45,269 nucleotides of DNA from an uncultured Campylobacter sp. (GTDB lineage Bacteria; Campylobacterota; Campylobacteria; Campylobacterales; Campylobacteraceae): contig CALKQT010000018.1 in NCBI GenBank assembly GCA_937990735.1, forward strand, positions 1 to 45,269, read 5' to 3'. The stretch's first letter is position 1; each line of letters starts with the position of its first letter. A program made the position numbers and the translations under genes. The notes beneath the pieces are model-generated. The model did no database searches. It saw nothing but the letters and a program-made list of their open reading frames with translations, and had not been told where the DNA came from. Of this stretch, positions 25,148 through 33,084 are shown piece after piece.

Positions 25148-26897
25148 AATCAAAAAAAGCAAGCTAAATATAATTCTGATTTTTTTAGTGCTGCTTATCG
25201 TTTTGCTCTCGATCGTTTATTTTAAAGACGATTCGCGATACATCACCGAGCGCGAATTTAGCGAGCTAGTCCGCGCGGATCAGATCAAACGCGCGCATAT
25301 CGAGGACGGCAATTTAAATTTTACCTACGACGGCAAACGCTATAAAATTTTAACCGATATTGTTAATTTAAAAGAGCTGTCCAACCACGCTTTGATTACG
25401 AAGGAAGAGGATAGCGGAAGCGGCGGTATCAGTGCGATTTTAGTAATTTTTACATTCGCATTTTTTCTCTTCGTATATTATTTTGAAACCGTTTTGGCTA
25501 GGCGCCGTAGGATGGACGGCGCCGTGCGTCAGAGCGCTAGCGCAGGCGGCGATCTCGGTGATCTTTCGCCAAGCGTTAGCGACGTGAGATTTAGCGACGT
25601 CGCGGGCATCAGCGAGGTTAAGGACGAGCTAATCGAGATCGTGGATTTTTTAAAAAATCCCGCAAAATACCGAAATTTCGGCATCAAGCTACCGAAAGGA
25701 ATTTTAATGATCGGCGAGCCTGGCGTCGGTAAAACGCTAATTGCGAAAGCCGTGGCGGGAGAGGCAGACGTGCCGTTTTTTTACCAAAGCGGCGCAAGTT
25801 TCGCCGAGGTCTTTGTGGGCGTCGGCGCTAGGCGGGTTCGCGAGCTGTTTGCGAAGGCCAAATCCTGCGCACCCGCGATTATTTTTATCGACGAGATCGA
25901 CGCAGTCGGCGGCAAGCGCGGTATCGGGCGCAACGACGAGCGGGAAGCGACGCTAAATCAGCTGCTGACCGAGATGGATGGATTTGAGGAAAACAGCGGC
26001 GTGATAGTAATCGGCGCGACCAATAAAATAAATTTGATCGACGATGCGCTATTGCGCTCGGGACGCTTTGATAGGCGCGTTTTCATCGGGCTTCCGAACT
26101 ACAAAGACCGCATCGAAATTTTAAAAATTTACCTCGAGGGCAAAAGATGCAGTGCAAATATCAACAAAGTAAGCCGCCTCTGCGTGGGCTTTAGCGGCGC
26201 GGGAGTAGCGACGCTGGTAAATGAAGCCGCGATCAACGCTCTTAAGCGCGGCAGCGATACGATCGAGCTTAGCGATTTTGAAAACGTGCGAATGAGGGTC
26301 TTTTACGGCGTGCAAAAAAGTAGAATTCTCACCGAATACGAAAAGGAGATCCAGGCGTTTTATCAGGGCGCAAAGGCGCTTAGCGCGTATTGGTATTCGT
26401 TTGATTTCGAAAAAATTGAGCTTTTAAACGATAAATTTTTAAACGAGGATTTCGAGATTGAATCCAAAACGCAAATTTTAAATCAAATCAAAGTGCTTTT
26501 AAGTGGCATGGCGGCGCTACAGATCCATAAAAACGACGCTTTTTCAAATTCTGCTAGCGACGTAAAGCAGGCTATCGCGCTGGCGCAAAAGATGGTTTTT
26601 GAGCTCGCGATGGGCGATAGTTTTACCCCTAGCGCGCAGAGCGTGAATAAAATTTTACAAGATTGCTACGACGAGGTAAGCGAGATAATCCGCACGATGC
26701 AGGATAAGCTAAATCAAATTTCAAAGCAAATTTTCGTTTATGAGTTCATAACTTTCGAGGATGTTCAAAAAATCTGTGAATCTGATGGTGTGGAGCAAGA
26801 GGGCGCTTCTGCGCAGGAGCAGGATTTACAAAAGTCGGAAAAAGATAGCGAAAGCTCTGAAAAAAAGCCGCAAGACGGCACGCTAAATTTCGATTAA
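25116..26897 (+). CDS. FtsH-like membrane AAA ATPase lacking the protease active site
   Basis: Two N-terminal membrane segments (LNIILIFLVLLIVLLSIVYF and ISAILVIFTFAFFLFVYYF) flank a small periplasmic part, as in FtsH. The AAA module is intact: FSDVAGISEVKDELIEIVDF, Walker A GEPGVGKT near residue 199, pore loop FVGVGARRVRELF, Walker B IIFIDEID and the second region of homology RSGRFDRRVFIGLP. The peptidase domain is degenerate. Where FtsH has HEAGHAL, this protein has YQGAKAL (residues about 416-422), losing both zinc histidines and the catalytic glutamate. It should unfold or remodel but not cut. It ends in an acidic/Gln tail. An alternative start is ATG at 25131. I recall a similar gene next to the mtaB homologue in Helicobacter. 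Confidence 0.88.
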   Translation: MRLNLMEILHKIKKSKLNIILIFLVLLIVLLSIVYFKDDSRYITEREFSELVRADQIKRAHIEDGNLNFTYDGKRYKILTDIVNLKELSNHALITKEEDSGSGGISAILVIFTFAFFLFVYYFETVLARRRRMDGAVRQSASAGGDLGDLSPSVSDVRFSDVAGISEVKDELIEIVDFLKNPAKYRNFGIKLPKGILMIGEPGVGKTLIAKAVAGEADVPFFYQSGASFAEVFVGVGARRVRELFAKAKSCAPAIIFIDEIDAVGGKRGIGRNDEREATLNQLLTEMDGFEENSGVIVIGATNKINLIDDALLRSGRFDRRVFIGLPNYKDRIEILKIYLEGKRCSANINKVSRLCVGFSGAGVATLVNEAAINALKRGSDTIELSDFENVRMRVFYGVQKSRILTEYEKEIQAFYQGAKALSAYWYSFDFEKIELLNDKFLNEDFEIESKTQILNQIKVLLSGMAALQIHKNDAFSNSASDVKQAIALAQKMVFELAMGDSFTPSAQSVNKILQDCYDEVSEIIRTMQDKLNQISKQIFVYEFITFEDVQKICESDGVEQEGASAQEQDLQKSEKDSESSEKKPQDGTLNFD

Positions 26898-26933
26898 ATT
26901 TTAAAATTTAAAATTCTAATAAAGGAGAGGAAA

Positions 26934-27461
26934 ATGGTAAAAATAGGTGTTTTAACAATAAGTGATCGCGCTAGCGGTGGCGTTTACGAAGATTTAGGAG
27001 GCAAAGAGATAATTGCCGTGATGGATGATTGGCTAACTTGCGAGAAAGAGTATTTTTATGAAATCGTCCCCGATGAGCTTGAGCTGATCAAAGATAAGCT
27101 GATTTATCTTTGCGATGAAGCGGGTTGTGATTTGGTGCTAACTACGGGCGGTACGGGTCCTGCTCCACGCGATGTAACGCCTGAAGCGACCGAAGCAGTA
27201 AGTGAGAAATTAATGCCAGGCTTTGGCGAACTAATGCGCGCAGAAAGCCAAAAGATCGTGCCTACGGCAATTTTATCGCGCCAGATAGCAGCGATCCGCA
27301 AAAAATCTCTGATTATAAATTTACCGGGCAATCCAAAAGCGATTAAAGAGTGCCTTCTGCCGGTATTTCCTGCCGTGCCGTATTGTATTGATCTAATGGG
27401 AGGAAATTACATAACAGCGGATGAAAATAAGATAAAAATATTTCGTCCTAAACGCAAATAA
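26934..27461 (+). CDS. mogA: Molybdopterin adenylyltransferase MogA
   Basis: Activates molybdopterin with ATP to adenylyl-molybdopterin before molybdenum insertion. Family motifs are clear: VKIGVLTISDRASGGVYEDL, the MPT-binding loop LTTGGTGPAPRDVTPEAT, and SLIINLPGNPKAI. At 175 residues it is the usual MogA size; the PAPRD form favours MogA over MoaB. It starts 36 bases after the ATPase gene with AAAGGAG upstream. The product serves molybdo-enzymes such as nitrate reductase or formate dehydrogenase, not encoded in this window. Confidence 0.92.
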   Translation: MVKIGVLTISDRASGGVYEDLGGKEIIAVMDDWLTCEKEYFYEIVPDELELIKDKLIYLCDEAGCDLVLTTGGTGPAPRDVTPEATEAVSEKLMPGFGELMRAESQKIVPTAILSRQIAAIRKKSLIINLPGNPKAIKECLLPVFPAVPYCIDLMGGNYITADENKIKIFRPKRK

Positions 27462-27526
27462 TTCGCAAAATTTAGCAGGAATTAAATGATTTATGATATT
27501 ATTTGGGCGCAAATTTAAGGAAAAAT

Positions 27527-27844
27527 ATGAAAATAAATCACAACGATATTTTGGAATTTCATAAATATTTTAGCAAAATCAGCCACAGTAAAGGTCGTAT
27601 CCGTATCCGCGTAAGTCCCAAGATTAGGGAGTTGCGAGATAGCGTGAGCGAGGAGAGCCTGAAGGCTAAAATAGCTGCAATTCGCGGGATAAAAGAGTAT
27701 AAATTTAACTCTCTAATCGGCTCGCTGACGATTCATTATGATGAAAGCGTTTTTCCGATGCACCTTTGGGAGCAGTTTTTAAGCGGCATCAGTTCGCCTG
27801 AGCTAGTAGCGCTTGTAAATTCCAATATAGAGGCGATTTCTTGA
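27527..27844 (+). CDS. Small HMA-fold protein without metal-binding cysteines
   Basis: A 105-residue protein with the beta-alpha-beta rhythm of heavy-metal-associated domains: SKGRIRIRVSPKIREL, then LKAKIAAIRGIKEYKFN and IGSLTIHYDESVFP. The GXXCXXC motif of copper chaperones is absent. The same pattern (basic first strand, helix, GV.E..FN..IGSL...D) occurs at the N terminus of the ATPase at 29841, so the two domains appear related. I chose ATG at 27527, which has AAGGAAAA upstream, over a TTG at 27503. It begins the candidate iron-compartment cluster and its stop overlaps the next start (TTGA). Confidence 0.75.
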   Translation: MKINHNDILEFHKYFSKISHSKGRIRIRVSPKIRELRDSVSEESLKAKIAAIRGIKEYKFNSLIGSLTIHYDESVFPMHLWEQFLSGISSPELVALVNSNIEAIS

Positions 27845-28452
27845 ACGAAGAAGCATTGCGTAGTACCAAAAAATCACGCAAAATTTCTAATAAATCTCGG
27901 AATTTAAATGAGGCACAAATTGCAGATATTGCTCTTTTGCTCGAAAAAGAGGCGCAAATTTTGCAGTTTTATTCGCTGGGTGCGGTTAAATTTCAAGATA
28001 AAAAGCTAGGAGAAATTCTATCTTTACGAGCTGGATTACTTGAGCGGATGCTAGACTTTGCTAATTCTTGCGAGCTTGGCGCTATACCTCCTGAAAATAG
28101 CAGTGAGGCACTGGCTGCAAAAGGTATAAATGAGTTTTTGGCTTCGGCACTTTTGATAGAAAAAAGCTCTATGATGTTTTATGACGATCTAATTAATTCG
28201 TGCAAGAACGCGCAATTTAAAGAGCTGCTGTATAAGGCGCAGGCGGTTTCGTATAATGAAATTTTGCCGATTTTAAAAGAATTAAATTCTAAATACGAGG
28301 CTGATTTAAATTCTTTGAATTTCACTGATTTATTAAATGAAATTTTAAAAAATCCGCAGGGATTAGAGCGGATATTTCAAAAATACGATTTGCAAAATAT
28401 CTTAAATAGCGCATTTTCCAATTTAATTAAAGGAATTTTGCAGAAAAATTAA
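27841..28452 (+). CDS. Ferritin-like helical protein of the ATPase cluster
   Basis: A 203-residue, almost wholly helical protein. Two helix pairs look ferritin/rubrerythrin-like: IALLLEKEAQILQFYSLGAV with LGEILSLRAGLLERMLDFAN, and FLASALLIEKSSMMFYDDLI with FKELLYKAQAVSYNEILPIL. Glutamates are placed roughly where iron ligands lie, but the EXXH pairs of true ferritins are not intact (LRAGLLERM, AVSYNEIL). Ferroxidase activity is therefore doubtful. The C-terminal 50 residues form a further helix that could contact membrane. The TTG start overlaps the upstream stop. The fold call is tentative; position in the cluster supports an iron-related role. Confidence 0.55.
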   Translation: MNEEALRSTKKSRKISNKSRNLNEAQIADIALLLEKEAQILQFYSLGAVKFQDKKLGEILSLRAGLLERMLDFANSCELGAIPPENSSEALAAKGINEFLASALLIEKSSMMFYDDLINSCKNAQFKELLYKAQAVSYNEILPILKELNSKYEADLNSLNFTDLLNEILKNPQGLERIFQKYDLQNILNSAFSNLIKGILQKN

Positions 28453-28482
28453 ATTAGGATTGCAAAAATCTAAAAAAGTCGC

Positions 28483-28527
28483 TATAATATCAAAATCTAT
28501 GTAAAGTTGATAAAACGGCTTTATAAT
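28483..28527 (+). promoter_or_regulatory. Candidate internal promoter region of the cluster
   Basis: The 95-base gap between the ferritin-like gene and the next gene contains two TATAAT boxes, at 28483-28488 and 28522-28527. This is the only sizeable gap inside the cluster, so the last five genes may have their own transcription start. Confidence 0.4.
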
Positions 28528-28547
28528 CTTAAAACAAGGAGAATGAA

Positions 28548-29039
28548 ATGCCGATCCCATTTCTAGCAGGTTTTGCGCTTGGTTGCGCGGCGGTTTACGC
28601 TTATAACAATCGAGATAAAATCAAAGAAGGTGCGAATAAAATCGTTAGTAGCAAAAGCGTCGAGGAGCTAAAAAATAGCGTCAAAGGCGGAGCAGAAAAA
28701 TTAAGCAAAAAATCAAAAGAAATTTTTGCGGAAGCCAAAGAAGGCTTAGACGATGTCGCTGAGGCGGTAAAAGGTAAAAGAAAGTCTGGCGGTAAAAAAG
28801 CTGCGACAAGTAGCGCCAGCACTGAGACTAGCACTGCAAAAAAAACTAGAAAAAAACCGGGACCAAAACCGGGATTTAAAAGAACTAAAAAATCCACCGC
28901 AAGCGCTAAGACTGGCGTAACACCGGTAGGTGAGACATCCGCAGCATCTACTACTCCGCTTAATATCCCGCAGATCGTAAAAATGGACGATAATTCTTCG
29001 GCTAAATTTACGTCCGCAGACGATAAATCAGAAAAATAG
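28548..29039 (+). CDS. Small membrane-associated protein with basic, AT-hook-like tail
   Basis: A 163-residue protein with one short hydrophobic segment (IPFLAGFALGCAAVYAYNN), an amphipathic Lys-rich helix (IKEGANKIVSSKSVEELKNS, EKLSKKSKEIFAEAKEG) reminiscent of YtxH-type proteins, and a low-complexity tail. The tail contains KKTRKKPGPKPGFKRTKKS, resembling an AT-hook or a generally basic binding sequence, then an acidic end. The ribosome-binding site is strong (AAGGAGAATGAA). No catalytic motif is present. In context it may decorate or position a membrane compartment; that is inference. Confidence 0.65.
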   Translation: MPIPFLAGFALGCAAVYAYNNRDKIKEGANKIVSSKSVEELKNSVKGGAEKLSKKSKEIFAEAKEGLDDVAEAVKGKRKSGGKKAATSSASTETSTAKKTRKKPGPKPGFKRTKKSTASAKTGVTPVGETSAASTTPLNIPQIVKMDDNSSAKFTSADDKSEK

Positions 29040-29047
29040 AGGCCTAA

Positions 29048-29350
29048 ATGAATAGATCACTTACGACACAGCGTTCGCCGCTGGATCACGTTTTAAGCGG
29101 CGCTATAGCGGGGGCGATCGGCGGTTGCGCCGTAGAGCTCGTTAAAGCCAAAGAAGGCAAGAGCAAATCTAAAGCGATTCGAGATGCGCTGGATATTGCG
29201 CTAAGCGGCGGTATCATCGGCGGCGGCGCGATTTACAGCGCAAATAAGCTCGTGCAAGGCGAGTATCTACGCGCAGCGGCAGGCGTCGCTGTATGCGTAG
29301 GCGCGCTCATTGCGGGTAGAAATTTTATTCTTAAGGTAGGCAATGAGTAA
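29048..29350 (+). CDS. Small glycine-rich two-pass membrane protein
   Basis: A 100-residue protein with glycine-zipper hydrophobic segments (HVLSGAIAGAIGGCAVELV and ALDIALSGGIIGGGAIYSAN) plus a third hydrophobic stretch (AAAGVAVCVGALIAGRNFI), separated by basic loops (KAKEGKSKSKAIRD). Gly-zipper proteins oligomerise in membranes and are common among organelle-shaping proteins such as magnetosome membrane components. There is no sequence identity I can assert with any of them. Its end overlaps the next gene by 8 bases. Confidence 0.65.
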   Translation: MNRSLTTQRSPLDHVLSGAIAGAIGGCAVELVKAKEGKSKSKAIRDALDIALSGGIIGGGAIYSANKLVQGEYLRAAAGVAVCVGALIAGRNFILKVGNE

Positions 29351-29837
29351 TCCGTATATCACAAAAAAAGATTTGAAAGAAATTCTAGACGATTACGATT
29401 TTGGTGGCAATAAATATTCTAGCGGCTCTGCGGGAGGCTTTACCGGCGATGATAAGCTCGGCGGTTGGGCAAAATGGATAAATGAGCGGGTAAATTCTGC
29501 ACCTTTTAACGGCTCAGTTTCTGACAATGGCTCGGATAGTAAAGATTCTACTGCTCAAAGCTCAAGCGACGTAAATTCTACTCAAAGCTCGCAAAATTCC
29601 ACTTCCGGTGGAATTTTTAATTCCATGGGTAGCAGACAAAACGCGAACGGTTTATTTGGTAGCAACTCATTTATCACAGGCATCGTTTTAGGTGCTGCGG
29701 CAACCTATTTTCTCACCGACGAAAACGCGCAAAAAAAGCTTTTTAAGCTCATTGCAAAGGGTACCGAGATGTTTCAGATGGGCGTTGAAGAGATGAAGGA
29801 GCGATTCGAAGACGCCAAGGCAGAGATGCAAGAGTAG
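29343..29837 (+). CDS. Single-pass membrane protein with disordered N-terminal region
   Basis: A 164-residue protein. The N terminus (SNPYITKKDLKEILDDYDFG) is helical and charged. The middle is a Ser/Asn/Gly/Gln-rich, low-complexity stretch of about 80 residues. A short membrane segment (SFITGIVLGAAATYFLTDEN) is followed by an amphipathic acidic helix (LIAKGTEMFQMGVEEMKERF). The end resembles YtxH-like tails. It overlaps the upstream gene (ATGAGTAA) and ends 3 bases before the ATPase ATG, so it is translated in step with both. Function unknown; it is probably a structural partner of the ATPase. Confidence 0.65.
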   Translation: MSNPYITKKDLKEILDDYDFGGNKYSSGSAGGFTGDDKLGGWAKWINERVNSAPFNGSVSDNGSDSKDSTAQSSSDVNSTQSSQNSTSGGIFNSMGSRQNANGLFGSNSFITGIVLGAAATYFLTDENAQKKLFKLIAKGTEMFQMGVEEMKERFEDAKAEMQE

Positions 29838-29840
29838 TCG

Positions 29841-31922
29841 ATGCAAAATTTTAAAATTTTACATGAGACTAAAACTAGACTACGGCTAAAGATCGTCGGT
29901 TTTAGAGATATCGATGCGAGCGCACTACAAAAAGCAGCTGCGAGGCTTGAAGGCGTAACGGAAGCTAGATTTAATGCTAAAATCGGCTCTTTGATCCTTA
30001 GGCTTGACGCAGGCGTAAATAAGGCAGGAATTCTAAAGCAACTTGAAGTTTTAAATTTAAGCGAGCTAAAATCAATTATCCCCGCTAACCATAAAAATTT
30101 GCCAAGCAAAAACGAATTTATTTTAGCGCTTCTTGCGTTGGGGGGCAATTTAATCTTTCGCACTTCGCCTTTAGCGCGCGCATTTAGCATCGTAGCGTGC
30201 ATGCCTATCTTAAAAGAAGGCATTAAAGAAAGCTTTCGTCACGGACTTACTTCAAAGGGCTTGGAAGCTGCCGCTGTCGGGATTTCGCTCGCGCGCGGAG
30301 ATATCTTTGCTGCAAACAGCACTAACGCTATGCTTGCTCTTGGCGAATATATGGAGGAGAGCACCGTTTATAAAAGCGACGATCTAATCCGCGAGCTCGC
30401 CCGCCCGGACATCGCCGAGGCGTGGGTAGAGATAGATCAAAACGGCAAAAAGACCGAAGTCAAAATCGCAACTTCTAAGCTAAAGGTAGGCGACATCGTG
30501 GTCGTGGGCGCGGGCGATGTCATAGCCGTGGATGGGCACGTCGTAAGCGGCGAAGCGATGATAAATCAAGCCAATATGACGGGCGAGTCGGTCGCGGTGA
30601 AAAAATCTCGCGGCGATAGCGTGCTAAGCGGTACGATCGTGGAGGAGGGTAGGATCCGTATCTGGGCGGAAAACGTCGGCGAAAACACCTCCACGCAGCG
30701 CATAAAGCACTACATCACGGCATCTCTTAACGAGCGCTCCAGCATCGGCATGCATACGACTCACTTAGCCGACAAGCTCGTGCCGGTAACCTTCGGGCTT
30801 GCGGGCGTGTCCTATCTGATAAATCGAAATTTTATGAGCGTAGCTTCGGTGCTGCAGGCGGATTACTCTTGCGCGCTTAAGCTGCCTACGCCGGTTGCTT
30901 TTAAGTCGAGCATTTCAAAGGCGGGTAAGAACGGGATTTTGATCAAAGGCGCCAAGGCTCTTGAGTCGCTTGCGAGCGCCGATACCTTCGTATTTGATAA
31001 GACGGGCACGCTTACGTACGGCAACCTGGAGGTCGCCGAGATTATATCGTTTGACGAGCATTTCAGCAAAAACGATATTTTAAATTTAACCGCGAGCGCC
31101 GAGGAGCATTATTTCCATCCCGTAGCCGAGGCGATCGTGGATGCAGCTAAAAAGCACGGTTTTATCCACAAACACCACGACGAGGTGGAATTCGTCGTCG
31201 CTCACGGCGTAAAGACCAGTATCGAGGGCAAAAAGCTCATCATCGGCTCGCGCCACTTCCTAGAGGACGACGAGATGATCTCGTTTGCGGCGCATGAGCA
31301 GACCATCGATCTTGCGATGCAAAAGGGGCTCGCGCTGCTTTACATCGCATTTGACGGCAGACTTTTGGGGCTCATCGGGCTTAGAGACGAGGTGCGCGCA
31401 AACGCTCGCGCCGTCATCGCTAGGCTCCGTAAGCTGGGCGCTAAACAGATCGTCATGCTAAGCGGCGACGTGAGCTCAAAAGCCCGCGCCGTAGCTAAAA
31501 AGCTCGGCGTAGATCGCTATTACGGTGAGCTGCTGCCGACGCAAAAGACCGAAATCTTAGAACAGCTGAAAGCCGAGGGGCGGAAGGTGGTCTTCGTGGG
31601 CGACGGCATAAACGATGCGCCGAGCCTGATGAAGGCGGACATCGGCATCAGCATGCTAAACGGCGCCGAGATCGCCAAGGCTTCCGCTCAGATCGGGCTT
31701 TTGAAAAACGACATCGAAGGTGTCGCGCAGGTAAAGGCGCTGGCCAACGACACCCTGCGGCTCGTAAATCGAAATTTCAACGCCACCGTGGGGATAAATT
31801 CGATCATTTTATTTTTGGCGACCTTCGGCGCGCTAAGTCCCGTAGCTACGGCGCTGCTGCATAATGGCACGACGATAGGACTACTACTGAATTCTATCAA
31901 AGGGGTAAAATTTGAGCATTGA
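29841..31922 (+). CDS. P1B-type metal-transporting ATPase with atypical metal site (P1B-6/FezB-like)
   Basis: A 693-residue P-type ATPase. Canonical parts are intact: actuator TGES (NMTGESVAVKKS), phosphorylation FDKTGTLTYG (Asp near residue 386), the HP motif of P1B pumps (EEHYFHPVAEAI) and hinge GDGINDAPSL. The N-terminal domain (TRLRLKIVGFRDIDASAL) has an HMA-like fold but no CXXC. The membrane metal site is SCALKLP (residues about 343-349) instead of CPC, SPC or TPC. That excludes ordinary Cu/Zn/Cd pumps and fits one of the less-studied groups. Ferrosome-forming FezB belongs to group P1B-6; I propose the same here by context, not by alignment. Iron as substrate is inference. Confidence 0.88.
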   Translation: MQNFKILHETKTRLRLKIVGFRDIDASALQKAAARLEGVTEARFNAKIGSLILRLDAGVNKAGILKQLEVLNLSELKSIIPANHKNLPSKNEFILALLALGGNLIFRTSPLARAFSIVACMPILKEGIKESFRHGLTSKGLEAAAVGISLARGDIFAANSTNAMLALGEYMEESTVYKSDDLIRELARPDIAEAWVEIDQNGKKTEVKIATSKLKVGDIVVVGAGDVIAVDGHVVSGEAMINQANMTGESVAVKKSRGDSVLSGTIVEEGRIRIWAENVGENTSTQRIKHYITASLNERSSIGMHTTHLADKLVPVTFGLAGVSYLINRNFMSVASVLQADYSCALKLPTPVAFKSSISKAGKNGILIKGAKALESLASADTFVFDKTGTLTYGNLEVAEIISFDEHFSKNDILNLTASAEEHYFHPVAEAIVDAAKKHGFIHKHHDEVEFVVAHGVKTSIEGKKLIIGSRHFLEDDEMISFAAHEQTIDLAMQKGLALLYIAFDGRLLGLIGLRDEVRANARAVIARLRKLGAKQIVMLSGDVSSKARAVAKKLGVDRYYGELLPTQKTEILEQLKAEGRKVVFVGDGINDAPSLMKADIGISMLNGAEIAKASAQIGLLKNDIEGVAQVKALANDTLRLVNRNFNATVGINSIILFLATFGALSPVATALLHNGTTIGLLLNSIKGVKFEH

Positions 31923-32256
31923 AGATAAAATTTTGGATCTAAATTTTCAGCGCAAAGCGGCTAAAGTGACGCTCGGAGTAAGTATGGGTATCACGGCTCT
32001 AACCACGCTGAATATGAACTCGCGCATGTCGCAGCTACATAAAGTTTCGGGTGCAGTGATGCTGGCAAGCGCGATCTGGCACGCTAGCCTTTACGGCTCG
32101 CCGTACAGCGAGTTTTTGCAAAATAGAAAAGCAAAGAGGAGGGGCAGAAAGAGATCCGTAGCAAATTTAGCTTTGGAAAATCTGCCGGACGGCAAAAGCA
32201 CTCCTGCAAAAAGTGCGCCCCTAAAAAGAAAGCCTCGCGCGCGCAAAAGCGCCTAG
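31912..32256 (+). CDS. Small membrane protein with basic tail, last gene of the cluster
   Basis: A 114-residue protein with two hydrophobic helices (KVTLGVSMGITALTTLNMN and LHKVSGAVMLASAIWHASLY) joined by a short loop. A strongly basic tail follows (NRKAKRRGRKRS, ending KRKPRARKSA). Histidines in the second helix could hold haem or metal, but nothing proves it. The TTG start lies inside the end of the ATPase gene, preceded by AAAGGGG, so it is translationally coupled. The basic tail parallels the one in the 28548 protein. Confidence 0.65.
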   Translation: MSIEDKILDLNFQRKAAKVTLGVSMGITALTTLNMNSRMSQLHKVSGAVMLASAIWHASLYGSPYSEFLQNRKAKRRGRKRSVANLALENLPDGKSTPAKSAPLKRKPRARKSA

Positions 32257-32270
32257 TGGCATAGTGCGTC

Positions 32271-32308
32271 GCGGCTTTTGAAAGTGCAAAGATAAACTCT
32301 AAAGCCGC
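32271..32308 (+). terminator. Hairpin after the ATPase cluster
   Basis: A perfect 8-base stem GCGGCTTT / AAAGCCGC with a 22-base loop starts 15 bases after the last gene and is followed by TAAATTTCTTT. It is weak as an intrinsic terminator but is placed correctly. Confidence 0.4.
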
Positions 32309-32444
32309 TAAATTTCTTTAGACGCAGCCGCCGAATAAAACGTCGTAAGCGGTGAAATTTACGCCGTTTGCGGCTAAATTTACTATTTTATTAATTATTT
32401 ATCTATTTATCCATACAATTCCATCAAAATTTTAAGGAAAGACG

Positions 32445-32783
32445 ATGAAATTAGTTTTATTGTTTTCGGTATTGGCTAGTCTTGCTTTGGGGCTTGATTG
32501 CAACGCCAAGACCTATTGCTCGCAGTTTAGCAGCTGCGAAGAGGCGACGCGGTATCTGCGAGAGTGTGGCAGGGCTCAGGAAGGTGGTACTCAGCACACC
32601 GATGGCGACGGCGACGGCGTGCCGTGCGAAAAACAGCTGTGCGGCCGTAATGGTCATAAATTTAGCGGATTTTCTAGCGCGCGCGATGAAAAGAGCGAAG
32701 TTTCAAATTTAAAGGGCGCTGCCGACTCATGCGGTGCGGAGAAATTTAATGGTAGCGTTATAGCTATAAAATTTGCTTCATAA
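32445..32783 (+). CDS. Secreted excalibur-domain protein
   Basis: A 112-residue protein with a signal peptide (MKLVLLFSVLASLALGL) and an excalibur calcium-binding motif: CGRAQ..., then HTDGDGDGVPCEKQLC, where the Asp-x-Asp-x-Asp-Gly loop is flanked by conserved cysteines. Upstream CNAKTYCSQFSSCEEATRYL is the rest of the small domain. Excalibur domains often accompany secreted nucleases or stand alone in the envelope; here no nuclease domain is attached. The tail has no recognisable motif. It is probably monocistronic between the ATPase cluster and tgt. Confidence 0.82.
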   Translation: MKLVLLFSVLASLALGLDCNAKTYCSQFSSCEEATRYLRECGRAQEGGTQHTDGDGDGVPCEKQLCGRNGHKFSGFSSARDEKSEVSNLKGAADSCGAEKFNGSVIAIKFAS

Positions 32784-33084
32784 GTCCGTGAAATTTTATC
32801 TCGGCGCATCTTTAAATTTATAATATTAAGCGCGCCGTGATCTAATACCGCCGCGCTCGCTAAATTCGCAACGTTCGATTAAATTTTAATTATAAAAGAG
32901 CCAGTAAATTTTACATTTAGCGGCTGTGTCGGTCGCTAGCTACCGAAATTTTAATCCGCAAACACCTCATAATATCCTTTAAATTTTTACCCGCCTTTAC
33001 CTGCCGCAAATTTAAATTTCGCTACAATCGCTTTTTAAAATTTTGCGCCGAGTGCGCGCAAGAAGCTAAATTTAAAGGATCAAG
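32784..33084. other. Spacer before tgt
   Basis: About 300 AT-rich bases without a gene, RNA or obvious promoter motif. Confidence 0.5.
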
